Made by a program: the position numbers and the translations under genes. From contig NC_052616.1 of the NCBI RefSeq assembly GCF_016545825.1, positions 1,984,001-2,048,000 on the forward strand: 64,000 nucleotides of DNA, read 5' to 3'. Below are positions 22,901 to 34,156 of the stretch, in pieces (the stretch's first letter is position 1; each line of letters opens with the position of its first letter). The notes beneath the pieces are model-generated. The model was not told the DNA's origin. It did not search any database and was given only the letters and a program-made list of their open reading frames with translations. The stretch comes from Eucalyptus grandis (lineage: Eukaryota; Streptophyta; Magnoliopsida; Myrtales; Myrtaceae).

Positions 22901-24982
22901 AATAATAAGCGGACAAGCCCCTCCTTTTCTAACACTCTTTCTGTAGAAGGAGCTTCAGCTGTCACACTCCCAATTGTTAGATTGGCTATGTTTCTCTCTC
23001 GGTTGATAGTTGAATCCACACGACAATTTTTGCAGGACTCCCAACAGAAATCAGGAGGCAGACAAGACTCCTTGGAAGGTTTAGTGCTTGAGAATTGATG
23101 ATACTGTTGCACATTTTTAATCTGTGAGCATGGATATTAATTGAAGTTTTGTGATATCTTTTATGCAGATGTATCTCAAAATGGCAATGCTGAACATGGT
23201 TCTCAAAATGGAGGATCAAATACTCCACATGGAACAGTGAACCAATCAGTGGCATTGGTGCCAATCGCTGCTGCTGGGCCAGCAGGTGTTCCTGGTCCCA
23301 CTACAAATTTGAATATTGGAATGGATTACTGGGGTACTCCTGCTATCCCTGCAATTCGTGGGAAGGTTCCTTCTACCCCAGTTGCAGGAGGAATGGTCAC
23401 TCCTGGGTCAAGAGAAAGTGTTCAGTCTCAGATGTGGCTACAGGTTACCTCAAAATTTTGATTAAGACTTGTGGCTCTCCATTTTGTGTATTTGTGACAA
23501 TAGTTGCCTGGTTAAAACGGCCAAGTATATTACTTGGCCTTTTCTTTTTCTATGGCATCAACAATTTAGCTTCAGTTCTAGACATTAGAATTGTATTCAA
23601 AATGAATCCGGTCTTTTTGTTCAATAGGGTACAAGAAGCTTGGACATAAGGTTTTTGCAGTTATGAGGGGCTCCCGTTGCTTTCTTAATGCTGATTGCAT
23701 TTGCTTGCATGGGCACTGATGCTTGCAGATTTTCTTATTGGCATTTGTTTTTTTGTGTAAATTATATCGGTGTAGTTGGTACTCATGGGGTTTAAAAGCA
23801 CATTTTTTTTCTTTAGGACATTAATATGTAGCTGCAGAGATATCTTATAGAGCTATTGCATTTTAACTCCATGTGCTTCATCGATTTCTCAAAAAAAAGT
23901 ATCTGCACCTTTTATGTTGGTTTTAGGATGAAAGAGAAATTAAACGGCAGAGAAGGAAGCAGTCAAACCGAGAGTCTGCTCGGCGATCTCGGCTTCGGAA
24001 GCAGGTAATTGCAATGGTCTCAAAATCAATTCTTGTTGAGGTACATGCACCATTACAGCAATGAAGTTTGTTATAATAATTTGCATTGAGCCAGGCTGAA
24101 TGTGACGAGCTTGCACACCGTGCTGATGCTTTAAAAGACGAAAATGCCTCTCTAAGAGCTGAAGTGAGCCGCATCAGGAGTGAGTACGAGCAGCTTCTTG
24201 CAGAGAATGCTTCTCTGAAGGTGATATAAAAGATGCTTCTCTTGTTTCTCTTCCTCTTTTGTTGCCCAGTATGTCCTCCAGTAGCTTAGTCACTTTGGTA
24301 ACGTTTGTTCCGAGAATAAAAATGAATAGAAACACGTTTTTACGTTTGGTAAATTTTAACTTTGTTCTTCTTTTAATTTTTAAATATTTTTATTTTATTT
24401 TTCTTTTTAAATATTTTTATTTTATTTTTCATTTTCCTTTCTTTTTATTTTTCTTTTTCAGGTTTATTAGGTGACCTGTTTAAGCTTGCCCGTCTGGCGA
24501 GGCTCGGCCTCGCCGGATCTAGGCGAGCCCGAGCTCGCCCAGCCAAGGCGAGGCTTTACATAAGATACTATTGCTACCAAACCTACCTGACTAGTGATCA
24601 ATCATCCATGCAACATAACATGGTAGACATTAATTGCCCTTTTAAATGGAAGTATATATATTTTTGTTTGGGACAAACCTACCCAATTGTACGCACTAGT
24701 GCATGCACAATTTCAGATCAATGTGCACGCACACCCATAATACACAGCACGAAACCCCCCCGGGGGGGGACAGATTTATAGCCAGTTTGACCCTTAAACT
24801 CCCTATCGAACTATTAACACATTACAGCATCTGATTTGACTCCTAAAATACTTTACGCTACACTTTTGTAGGAAAGGCTGGGGGAAGTTCCCGCACATGA
24901 AGATTCAAGGTCTGAAGAAAGACATTTGAACAGTGAATCTCAGAAGACAGCAAAGACTGAACATGGCCAGAATGCTCGCTAG
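19988..24982 (+). CDS. bZIP16: bZIP16/bZIP68-like G-box-binding transcription factor
   Basis: Twelve coding exons: 19988-20056, 20166-20222, 20314-20388, 21762-21851, 21936-21989, 22072-22235, 22626-22680, 23036-23078, 23169-23443, 23927-24004, 24095-24220, 24872-24982. They total 1197 nt, or 398 residues. The N-terminus is the proline-rich GBF domain with [18 protein letters not shown] and [21 protein letters not shown] basic/serine patch ([20 protein letters not shown]), a Ser/Glu-rich stretch and LNIGMDYWG follow. Residues 295-320 form the basic region with N308-x7-R316. The zipper has L326, L333, L340, I347, L354 and L361, exactly every seven residues. Family members bind ACGT/G-box DNA as dimers in the nucleus; Arabidopsis bZIP16/68 are redox- and light-linked regulators. 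The short C-terminus after the zipper is Glu/Lys/Ser-rich. Introns 3 (1.37 kb) and 11 (650 bp, with a repeat insertion) are the longest. The assignment to bZIP16/68 over GBF1-3 rests on the N-terminal motifs. Confidence 0.95.
24294..24581. mobile_element. Repeat insertion remnant in intron 11 of the bZIP gene (hAT-like?)
   Basis: The ends read tttggtaac and, inverted, tttggtagc (8 of 9 match). Between them are an AT-rich stretch and a GC-rich segment at about 24480-24555 with alternating ggcgaggctcgg / gcgagcccgagctcgcc words that can fold on themselves. No convincing target duplication is visible, so the class is a guess. It lies clear of the splice sites. Confidence 0.35.
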
Positions 24983-26164
24983 ATTTATTGGCTACCCTGT
25001 CATGCTGGTTTCTGGAGTGTAACCTAACCAACTAGCAACAGGAAGTTCTCATTTTACGTAGTATGTAGTTCCACCGCTTATTGAAGCTGACCTTGATAGT
25101 TTTAGGATGTGTTAATTGTCTTGCCTTAATCATCTGTCAGCAAGCCTTATAGTTGAGGATGTAGGATTGGGCTTGAGCACTGTGAAAGTTTGCCTTCCAC
25201 CCTTATTTTTATCTGTTGAGAAGGGTAGCAATCACACTTATGTGTACCAAGTACTGTTGATTGATGTGTAATTTAGAGAATTTAATGAGCTTGAGCATGC
25301 TGTTAACGAGCATAGAGTTCATCCATGTGCTACTCCTGTTTTACTCATTGCTTATTGGGCACTGCAATCCATTTTGAGTTTTCCCTCGCAAAGATCTGAA
25401 CGTCTACTGGCCTAATTGTATTAAATGTATAGAGACACCTGATAATATTGGGATGACAGATGATTAAACATGCCCCTTCTCCACAACTGGAAAACCCAGA
25501 GATTGATTATTCGAGCTGTCTTTCAGAGACCTTATTTCATTGCTCAACGTGCATTGAAATGAACTGATCATGTAGTCCTTTGCCTTTTTGGTGTTCAGAA
25601 ATTCATGCATTGGGTTTTTTAGCTGTCCGAGGGAAGTTTTTGGCGACAGCATTGTCTACAGGAGTGACAGAGTACCAAGTGCATTGGCAACGATGAACCG
25701 AGATGATCAGAAATCAGGGAGTTTTAAGGACATCGGAACCTCTCTTTCGATCAAATTACTGGGCGAGAGCAAGAAGTGTCGGAGTCTAGTAGAGCGATGA
25801 CATTTTGAGCCTTTGGTTGAAAAACCGAAGTAAGAATTCTCTTTCCTTATTATCAATGGAATCATCATTTGCGACTTAGGATTCTCAGACCTGAGCTGAG
25901 CGCATTATGCCTAGGCCTGGTTTTTTGGATTACATTATGCTCGGGCCAGGTTTTTTGGATTGCACAAAAATAAAAATACAAAACGCAGTAGAGAAGACTC
26001 GGATTTAAAAAAAGAAAATGCATCCCTTATAAATTACCCCACATGACTTGCATTGGTCGAAAATTTAAGTAGGTACGACTTGGATTTAGACAAGTACATC
26101 TCAATAAAAGATTGCAACTCAAAAATGTAAACACCATATTAACTTTCATCACAAAAATGCAAAC
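24983..26164. other. 3' flank of the bZIP gene and spacer
   Basis: About 24983-25270 is the likely 3'UTR. Beyond it I see no coding signal that can be tied to a family. A short direct repeat (gcctggttttttggatta and gccaggttttttggattg) lies at 25915-25962. The 70-codon frame at 25588-25800 is unsupported. Confidence 0.4.
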
Positions 26165-26170
26165 AAGTGC

Positions 26171-26545
26171 ACCTACATAGCACTTTAGACAAATACATCC
26201 TGAGAGAAAGTGCGGATCTCAATGCCGTAGGCCGCTCCCTCCATCACCATGAAGTAGGACGAGATAGTGTTGTCCGGCATCAGAATTTCATTAGCCAAGA
26301 TCTGCAGACCACAATCATACCTTTGCTTGTCGTCTCTGACGATCCGGCCAGCCCTATTGAAAGTGCCTCGAATGACACGGATAACACCGGAGGAGTAAGA
26401 GTGTCCCGAGCCACCATGGAAAGAACAAGATAAGGGAAAGATCTGGCCTCCCACTAGTGGGAAAGGTGAAGGTACTCATTGCCAACTTTCTTAATGCAGC
26501 CTGAGTCATCATTGTTGACGTACTGGTCGATCTCATATGTCATGG
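26171..26545 (-). pseudogene. Broken remnant of an unidentified protein-coding gene
   Basis: On the minus strand, one frame reads MTYEIDQYVNNDDSGCIKKV from 26541 and meets a TAG at about 26455. The adjacent frame then stays open for about 90 codons (26454-26185), including GVIRVIRGTFNRAG and MPDNTISSYFMVMEGAAYGI, to a stop. The balanced composition and the handover between frames look like a formerly continuous coding sequence broken by an indel. I do not recognise the family. Confidence 0.3.
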
Positions 26546-27072
26546 AAGTAAAAAAATCAAGAGCATTGTCGTGTGATTTTCATTTTTAAGGACCTAATTG
26601 ATGCCTTAGTTTTATAAACCTCCATATGAAGAATTTGGATGACATTTGCTATTAGAGATGCTATTCTTAGTGGGGTTGATATATGTTCAAGTGCCTTGTA
26701 TCTTTTTGTGGATGTTAAAAAAGGAATTAGAGATACAATTCATATGATTTTGTAATTTGATGTCACAGGTAACAATGCTTTGAGGTTGTGACCTGTCATT
26801 AATTTGCTTATTTCGATTATAAATCATGTAAAATCCCTCTGGGATAATACAAATATTTTTGAATTTTTGACCATCCATTACTATAAGAAAAAAGAATAGG
26901 CTCAACATGGAAATCACTTTACGAAAAAAATACAATAATTTGTTGGAACAATGTGAATATATTGATTTGCTAGAGCAATTAAAAATGGAATAATGTTTAG
27001 TATATTGAAATTAATTATATACTATTACTAAACTGCATTTTATGATATATTCACATCAAGTACAAAAAACTA

Positions 27073-27550
27073 GGGTTAATACCCTGAAAAACCTCAAAAC
27101 CTCAAATTTACCCCAAATTATTTTTTTGACCACCAAAAACCCCAAACGGTATAACAAATTTAAACCTGGTACCCAAATTTACCCTATGTTAGTTTTCGTT
27201 AAATTTTATTATCAAATTATTAAGTTAAATGACACGTGACGCTTAACCGATATACCAATTTATGATTTTATGCTCCGTTTGTCACAGTTTACATTTTTGT
27301 GATTTTTTTGTGGTATTAATCCAGTTTAGAGTATGGTATATTTGTCACAAATTTATCAGTTTAGGATTTTTTGCAGTCGAATAAATTAGTTTGGGGTAAA
27401 TTTGTCATAAATGTATCAGTTTATGATTTTTTATAGTCAGGGTAAATTTGTTACAGGTTTATCAGTTTGGGGTTTTTCATGGTCAAAAAAATAGTTTGAG
27501 GTAAATTTGTCACAAGTGTACCAGTTTGGGGTTTTTCAGGGTATTAACCC
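27073..27550. mobile_element. Small Mutator-like MITE of the GGGTTAATACC family
   Basis: A 478-bp element starting gggttaataccctgaaaaac and ending ...gggtattaaccc, with a perfect 9-bp target duplication aaaaaacta (27064-27072 and 27551-27559). The arms share the serial 'acaaatttacc' motifs with the 1.47-kb element at 14944-16414. The internal sequence 'ttcgttaaattttattatc' recurs in the decayed member at 59225-59690. No coding capacity. It lies about 260 bp upstream of the next gene's start codon, so it may form part of that promoter. Confidence 0.8.
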
Positions 27551-27811
27551 AAAAAACTATTAATTTTTTCACATAAATATTCACTTATAAATTCATCTCA
27601 TGGTTAAATTAAACGTATCAATTTCGTGGCAGGAAATGAAATGTCTTTATTAAAGGAAAAAGAAAGAGCAGAGGAAAAATATCCAAAAAACGACGGAACC
27701 AAACTGCTTCGACCACATTCTCGGTACCGTAAAACCTCCTCCGACATCTCTCTCTCTCTGCGTGCTCGTGCTTCTTTCGTCCAGCAAAGACGAGAGAATT
27801 TTGCAGAAAAA

Positions 27812-30800
27812 ATGCAGATTTTGGGCGCGACGAACGACGTGTTGATGAGCATTCCGTCAGCGTCCGGTGGAAGCCTCAAGTCCTCTTCCGAATTCAGCCA
27901 TATCCATCCTTTGTCGGGTTCTAAGTTCTTCCTCTCTAACGGGTTCGTCAAGGTATGTGCTTTCTCCCTGTGATGGTCGAGCAGGCTGAAAATGTTTTCA
28001 TGGGGTCCCTTGGTTTGGTACTTTGCAATAGGGGTGTGCTCTTAATCGAGCGAATTTCCCGTTTCTTTGCACGTGTCGTCGTGAGAGCCTGAGAGGTAGC
28101 TAGATGACGGTTTTCAAGCTGCCTGGTGGTGCAACCCGCCGTAAAATTGGAGATTTTTGTGTGGGCATATCGTTGGTGCCACCATCATGGTTCGTTTTGG
28201 ATGGTGTGATGAGCGATAGCTTGTGGAAATAGAGTCAGGGGAGTGCCATGGGTGGGAAGAGCTTCTTGTAACATTGGTTTTGTGGAGCGTGGTCGCGAAC
28301 TCTAAACGGGCATCTAAACAAGTGGGGCATGTTCAAGAACCCAACATGAGTTTGCCACATAATTTGTGAGCGACTGTTAGCATGATTTGTACCTGTATCA
28401 TCGTTCTGGATGATTTGAATGATGCATGTTGACACTCTGCTAGTTTCTTGAAAGTGGAAGTGTCGATATGATGGAAAGAGTATGAGGCTCCACGCTCGCC
28501 TTTGTTATTGTTAGATTGCAAGTGGGGTTTGCAATTGTATATAACAATTGTTATTAGTTGATACACTTCATATAGGTCCCCCGTGCTTTTTGGTGACAGG
28601 TTTGGGTTGGACTTTGGGGAGAGTGAATAATGGAACGTGATATGTCCATCTGGTTCCTTTCTCATGTTGACTAATGTTTTAGTAGTGGATGCACATGTTG
28701 CATTCACTGAACCCTGAAATTTCTAGTATAATGTAAATGTTCCTCACAAAGTGTTGTCTTTCCTAGAGATGCCGCTCTTTTGCTATCCAGACATTAGGAG
28801 GTGGGCGGGGAAGGTGTCGAGCAAGAGGCTCAATGATTAGAGCCTCCGGGGATTCAAGTGACAACCCAGTCCCGGTTGCTCCTCTAACATTTGAGTCCCC
28901 GATCGGACAGCTTTTGGCACAGATACTCCAAAACCATCCACATTTGCTTTTAGCAGCTGCTGACCAGCAGCTTGAGAACCTTCAAAGTGAAAGAGATGCT
29001 GAAAAAGAAAAGAATCCTGCATCAGCAGATCTACTCTACCAGTATGTGGTTCTGTCTTTGTCCTCATTCTCCTTCTACTTACTAGTTTTCTTCACTTGAA
29101 CTTGTAGTTGTTTCATTTCGTTCAGCTATTAAAAACCATAAGGTCTGCAGCTTGAAATTTGGCTTTGCCATGGGCAGAGACTTGGAAATTGATTTACTAA
29201 GTTTAGTGGTTTCACCATTATTGATCTGATACTTACCAAACTTGCCACTAAGGGAAGAATAAGGATTCCGGCGTAGCCTTTGCAAAATCAATTCATGTCA
29301 GTGTTGTCTTGTTTTATCTTATAATAGCTTGGTTTTGATAATAAATAACTGCAGATCTCTGTTTGAAGATAGTTCAATGTTATAATTCACCAACTTGTTA
29401 ATATTGCTTGGTGCTGATCATGTGAGCAACAAAGCAAAAAAATTGAAAAGTAACCCAGGCCTGCTTAGTCATAGTGGCCCTCATTTGGCTTTGGCCTGGT
29501 AATAGCCACAATAGAGGACACCGTTTGTGTTTGGGAATATTGTAGTCAGCTTGTTTGATTAGCTGCTGTGGTTTGATCGCCTCTTAATTTGAGTTAGCTA
29601 CCTCCTTCTTTAGTTGGCAGTTCTTTCGTAAGTTTATGTATCTTGAAATTTTACAAACAGTCTACAATGTGCTTTTTGGTGCTTAAAATGATGAATGTCT
29701 TCATTCTATGCTAAGTTAATGGTTTGATCATTAAGTGAAAGTGACGAGAATGATGATAAAGCATTCCATATCAGTAATGATTTTGATATCTAGTGCTGTG
29801 CCCTGAAACATGTTGACCTCATTCAAACCTAGAACCTGCTCACTAGTCAGTAAGACTGATCATTCTTGTGGAATTGATGGGGTTCAGGTTTTTGGTATTT
29901 TAGAGAGCATAGTTAAGTTGTTATTGATGTGCTTGGGCACATTGCATTGTGGCACGTTGACTTATGAGTCTGATCCAGAATGGACAAAATTGAGCCGATA
30001 TGAAAACTGGTGGCGAAAATATATGAAACTAAATGGATTTTTGTCAGATTTTTATGAAGAATTGAAAGGCCAAGAACATAGGTACTTCACTTCTGTGGAA
30101 GTATAGAAAGTTTGACACGGACATATCTACTTGAGTGCCTTTATCTTAGTAAGTATGTCCACCTTACTTTGCTGGGCAAATGATTACAAAGTGGTGAAGT
30201 CTCGTTCTTTCTTTTTTCTTTTTAACCCTGTTTCACATGTTATTTTCTTCCTCAGTTACTTTCAGATTAAAATATGATTTGCCTTGTTCTCTCATAGCTT
30301 TAGTTTGTCGAGTTATGGTATAAGAGTCATACATGTTGAGTTGGATTGGATTCTTTACAACCCTTGTCCGCACAATGGTGGCTTTGCTTCTCTATGCATC
30401 TTGTGTTTTTACCCTTTAAGCCTTTGTCATCTTTATTGGCCTTTGTGTGAGGGAGAGTGCTGAGATGTAAAATATAATCCGCTCGATCTTGAACTGTTAA
30501 ATCTTAATGAAAACTGTCCGCACTCAAATTTAACTTTTGATTATCTAGATTTTGGAATATCTTTCTTCAGGTGGAGCATAACATAATGAAGTGGTGGTCA
30601 TTTAAATACTTGGAGTTTCTTTTTTGCTCAGTTGGTTCAAAGGATAATATACTAATGCAATTTTCGTTCCCAACATTTCAGTTCAACAGTTTTTGCTGGA
30701 TGATCTGTCTGATGTGACCCTTATTTCTTGCACAGGAGAATTGCTGAGGTCAAGGAGAAGGAGAGGCATAAAACACTGGAAGAGATAATATACTGCTTGA

Positions 30801-31546
30801 TTGTGCAGAGATTTGTGGAAAATAACATCTCAATGATTCCAAAGATTACAGCAACATCAGATCCCACAGGTCGTGTGGATTACTGGCCTAACCAAGAAGA
30901 GAAGCTCGAGTCTGTCCATTCTCCCGAAGCTTTTGAAATGATACAGAGCCACTTATCCCTCGTGGTCGGAGACCGAGTGGTGGGACCCCTGGATAGCATT
31001 ATACAGAGTAGCAAAATCAAACTTGGAAAACTGTATGCCGCTTCTATAATGTACGGGTATTTCCTTAGAAGAGTGGACGAGCGATTTCAACTTGAAAGGA
31101 CCATGAACACTCTTCCTAAGGGATATACTGAGAATCGGGTGAGGTTGGAGGATTCCATACCGACAAGCCCATTTTGGGATCCAGATTCTTTGATCAGAAT
31201 TCCACCTGACGATGGTGACGGAGGCAGTTTCTTGGATTCTGAAGCAGGCAAATTATATAGACTCCGATCTTATGTGATGTACTTGGATCCGGAAACTCTT
31301 CAGCGATATGCGACCATAAGATCCAAGGAGGCTATTTCCTTAATAGAGAAGCAGACACAAGCATTGTTCGGAAGGCCAGATATAAGGGTCGCTGAGGATG
31401 GTTCCATCGACACGTCGAGCGACGAAGTCATCTCCCTTTCGGTGTCTGGGTTGACGATGCTGATATTGGAGGCAGTAGCGTTCGGATCGTTCCTGTGGGA
31501 CGCAGAAAACTTCGTTGAGTCCAAGTACCAATTTGTGAAAAGCTAG
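27812..31546 (+). CDS. UV-B-induced protein, At3g17800-type (DUF760), probably chloroplastic
   Basis: Three exons: 27812-27952, 28767-29041 and 30736-31546, with phase-consistent joins (GTATGT donors, TTTCCTAG and GCACAG acceptors). They total 1227 nt, or 408 residues. The first 70 or so residues are rich in Ser, Arg and small residues with few acids (MQILGATNDVLMSIPSASGG, then RCRSFAIQTLGGGRGRCRAR), as in a plastid transit peptide. The DUF760 region starts at about residue 85 with LTFESPIGQLLAQILQNHPH, and the large last exon carries the second part (IIYCLIVQRFVENNISMIPK; IMYGYFLRRVDERFQLERTM). The biochemical role of the family is unknown; the Arabidopsis member was named for induction by UV-B. 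Length is close to that member. The start is the first ATG in the frame that gives the transit-like N-terminus. Intron 2 is 1.7 kb and contains an unexplained 98-codon open frame. Confidence 0.9.
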
Positions 31547-33961
31547 AGACAAAATTTTGTTTGGAAGAGTGGATGTTCTTCTGAGCTGTACAAAAGGGCT
31601 AATCCTCACTTGTTTCTCCTAGTGGCTGAAGATGGTAGTGTCTCTCTTTAGGTTGTTCATAGTGCATTAGATCATCAAACACTCTGCTCATATTCGTTTA
31701 CAGATCTGGCTATGTGATTTTGAACACTGGATCCATTACACCCTAAAGCAAGATGACACTGCAGATTGTCGCAGGCCGTGTTGATCGACGAGGCGATAGC
31801 TTTTCGTTGCGGGACTCGGATCAATTTGACTAGTGCTGATCCATGAGTTTAGTCATTGCTATATCACAGATAAATGTTAGGCAAAACCTTCCAACTTAAA
31901 CGTTTCTAAATTGAGATAATCCGTTGGCTGTCTAGTTTATCTTTGTTGGCTCAGTCCCAAGTGACGTTGGCAGAGTCTGAAATCACAGCTTGGCGGCAAA
32001 TACGCCGCCGTAGTTGTAGGGCCCCTCCGGTTCTTCCGGCTACAGAGTGGACCTTAGAATGATAAAATGAAAAAATAAAATAAAAGCCCAGCCCAGACTT
32101 TCTTTTTATTTCCTGTAATGCCCCTGGGTTCACTTCGATATTACCTAACCGGCCCTCCTCAAGCGCCTCACTTGTTTTTCCCTCCCCCACTTTTATATGT
32201 GGACAATAATGCCCACCTACTGCCACCCGTTTTACCAAATTCGTTGATTGATTATAACCAAACCCAATAATTATTATTATCAAGAAAAACTTGGCAACTT
32301 TGTTCTAGATTTGGTATCATACACAGAATCTGGAAAATATTTTTCTAAAAAAAGATTGCTTGGATTTATAATAAAAATGAATAAATGAGGAATATATTCT
32401 TTGCTCATAAAAAAAATATTTAGATGAAAATATTTTCTATCGATCAATAATTCCAAACGATAGAAATAACTATTTTTAAGAAAATATTTTTAAAATTATC
32501 CATTTATCATGAAATAAATAATCTTAATCAAAATTCATCTTCATCATCATTTGGAGTGCTTCAAAGTTGGGTTTTGCTCCCTCCAATGATCTTTAGTGTA
32601 TGCACAATGATTTGCCTCCGGCCATACCATGCATAATAATTCACTCATTGACTTTCCCCATTGCTTGTTCACATGGTTCATCGACGATCCATCATGCCGT
32701 GATATCATGAAATTGACTCTGAAAACAACGCATCGTGGGGAGGCCCTCCCCTTTCGACACATGCATTACATCGGCTTTATGCCTTTTCCTTTCCCTTCCA
32801 TTTACCTTGAAGCTTTTCGCGGGAAGGCTTATCTAATCACGACACATCGAGATCGATGGCGACATGTAGCTACTATTGATGGTCTTGTTACGTTTACGAA
32901 GAAACTGTAACCCGAAAACGATAGGGGGGCTTTCGCTTGTGACCTCACCCAACAAAAATAGTCATTAAATAAGTCTAACTTCCTCCCCCACTTAGTGTGA
33001 AACGAGAGGAGAGATTCTAAACCTGTCCATGCTGGAGTTGTTAGGTGAAACTAACACTTCAATTCATATCAAAATCGAAGAAGAATCCAGTCGGGCGGCA
33101 AGGAAATTGATTATAGGAAAGCCAGGAAGCCACTCTAATCACTTGTATAATACAAGATTGGACTGTCTTGAACTCTCGAGTTGTGCTTTGTCGTGGCCTA
33201 CGGGGAGCTTCGTTACGAGTAGTAGCGAACGTCCCCATCTTCGAACTGACTTATGCTCATCTTAGGTAAAGAAAGCATTGATTGAATTGATGGGACCATT
33301 GCGTACATAACCACTCCTCATTGTCTTAATCTGGCCGGACCAAGTCCACAGCACTTCTTGGTTGAATTATTCAAACTAAGAGATGAGTGTATTTGTCTGA
33401 ATGGATTACTTGTGCACCGTTTCAAAAAATGTTGGTGGGAGGACGAGATGGCATATTTGTATTGTCTTTTGGAAAGTTCTCGTCGAAACCTCCTAGCAAT
33501 AAATCGATCATCTTTCTATGCATATACATCGCGAATGTTCAAGAATTAGTTTGAACATGTCATTTGCACAACCTAAATTTTCATTTAGTTCTAAACCTTT
33601 TTTCAAGCTAAATGACATGCCAAAATAAGAATCGCAATCAAGGGACAAATACTCTTATCTTGGTCATCCTAACTGCTTTGTCATCATACATAATGTATAT
33701 TATCTCACTTGAATATGACAAATTCATTTGGAAGTACATATATCAATAATGTTATCTTTAGGATATACAAGGAGAATAAAATAATGTATGCACCACCAAT
33801 AGCAAGCGGCTAATAAATAACCCCAATCATCAAAAACCATGGACATCCAGAAAAAGGAAAAGAAAACCCTAAACACACAGTGGCAAACCCTTGATTTGCT
33901 CCTCTTGACAAGGTCATTATTGTACACGCAGCTCAATCCACGGCAGCCAAATAAGCTAATC

Positions 33962-33964
<3 letters not shown>
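31547..33964. other. Spacer between the DUF760 and XTH genes
   Basis: The first 200 bp or so are probable 3'UTR. A very AT-rich stretch at 32326-32530 with repeated 'aaaatattttt' words looks like a decayed small repeat. Frames at 32629-32910, 33029-33265 and 33358-33549 are open but have no family, splice or composition support. Confidence 0.4.

Positions 33965-33997
<33 letters not shown>
33965..33997. repeat. (TC)n microsatellite in the XTH promoter
   Basis: A pure TC run of 33 bp, 160 bp upstream of the XTH start codon. CT-rich tracts near transcription starts are common in plant promoters. Confidence 0.8.
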
Positions 33998-33998
<1 letters not shown>

Positions 33999-34053
33999 AA
34001 TTCAAAAGAAAAGATTGCAGTTGGATTTGTAATGACGTGGTTGATGGGTAATG

Positions 34054-34063
34054 CTATATATGC
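34054..34063 (+). promoter_or_regulatory. TATA box of the XTH gene
   Basis: ctatatatgc lies about 95-100 bp before the ATG at 34157, the usual placement for a short plant 5' leader. Purine-rich leader sequence follows. Confidence 0.6.
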
Positions 34064-34156
34064 AAACTGATCACGGCAGAAAAAAAAGGCAAGAAGGAAA
34101 AGAACGGTGCAGGGAAAAGGAGAAAGAAACTTTTTAGCCAACACCAGAAAATTTTT

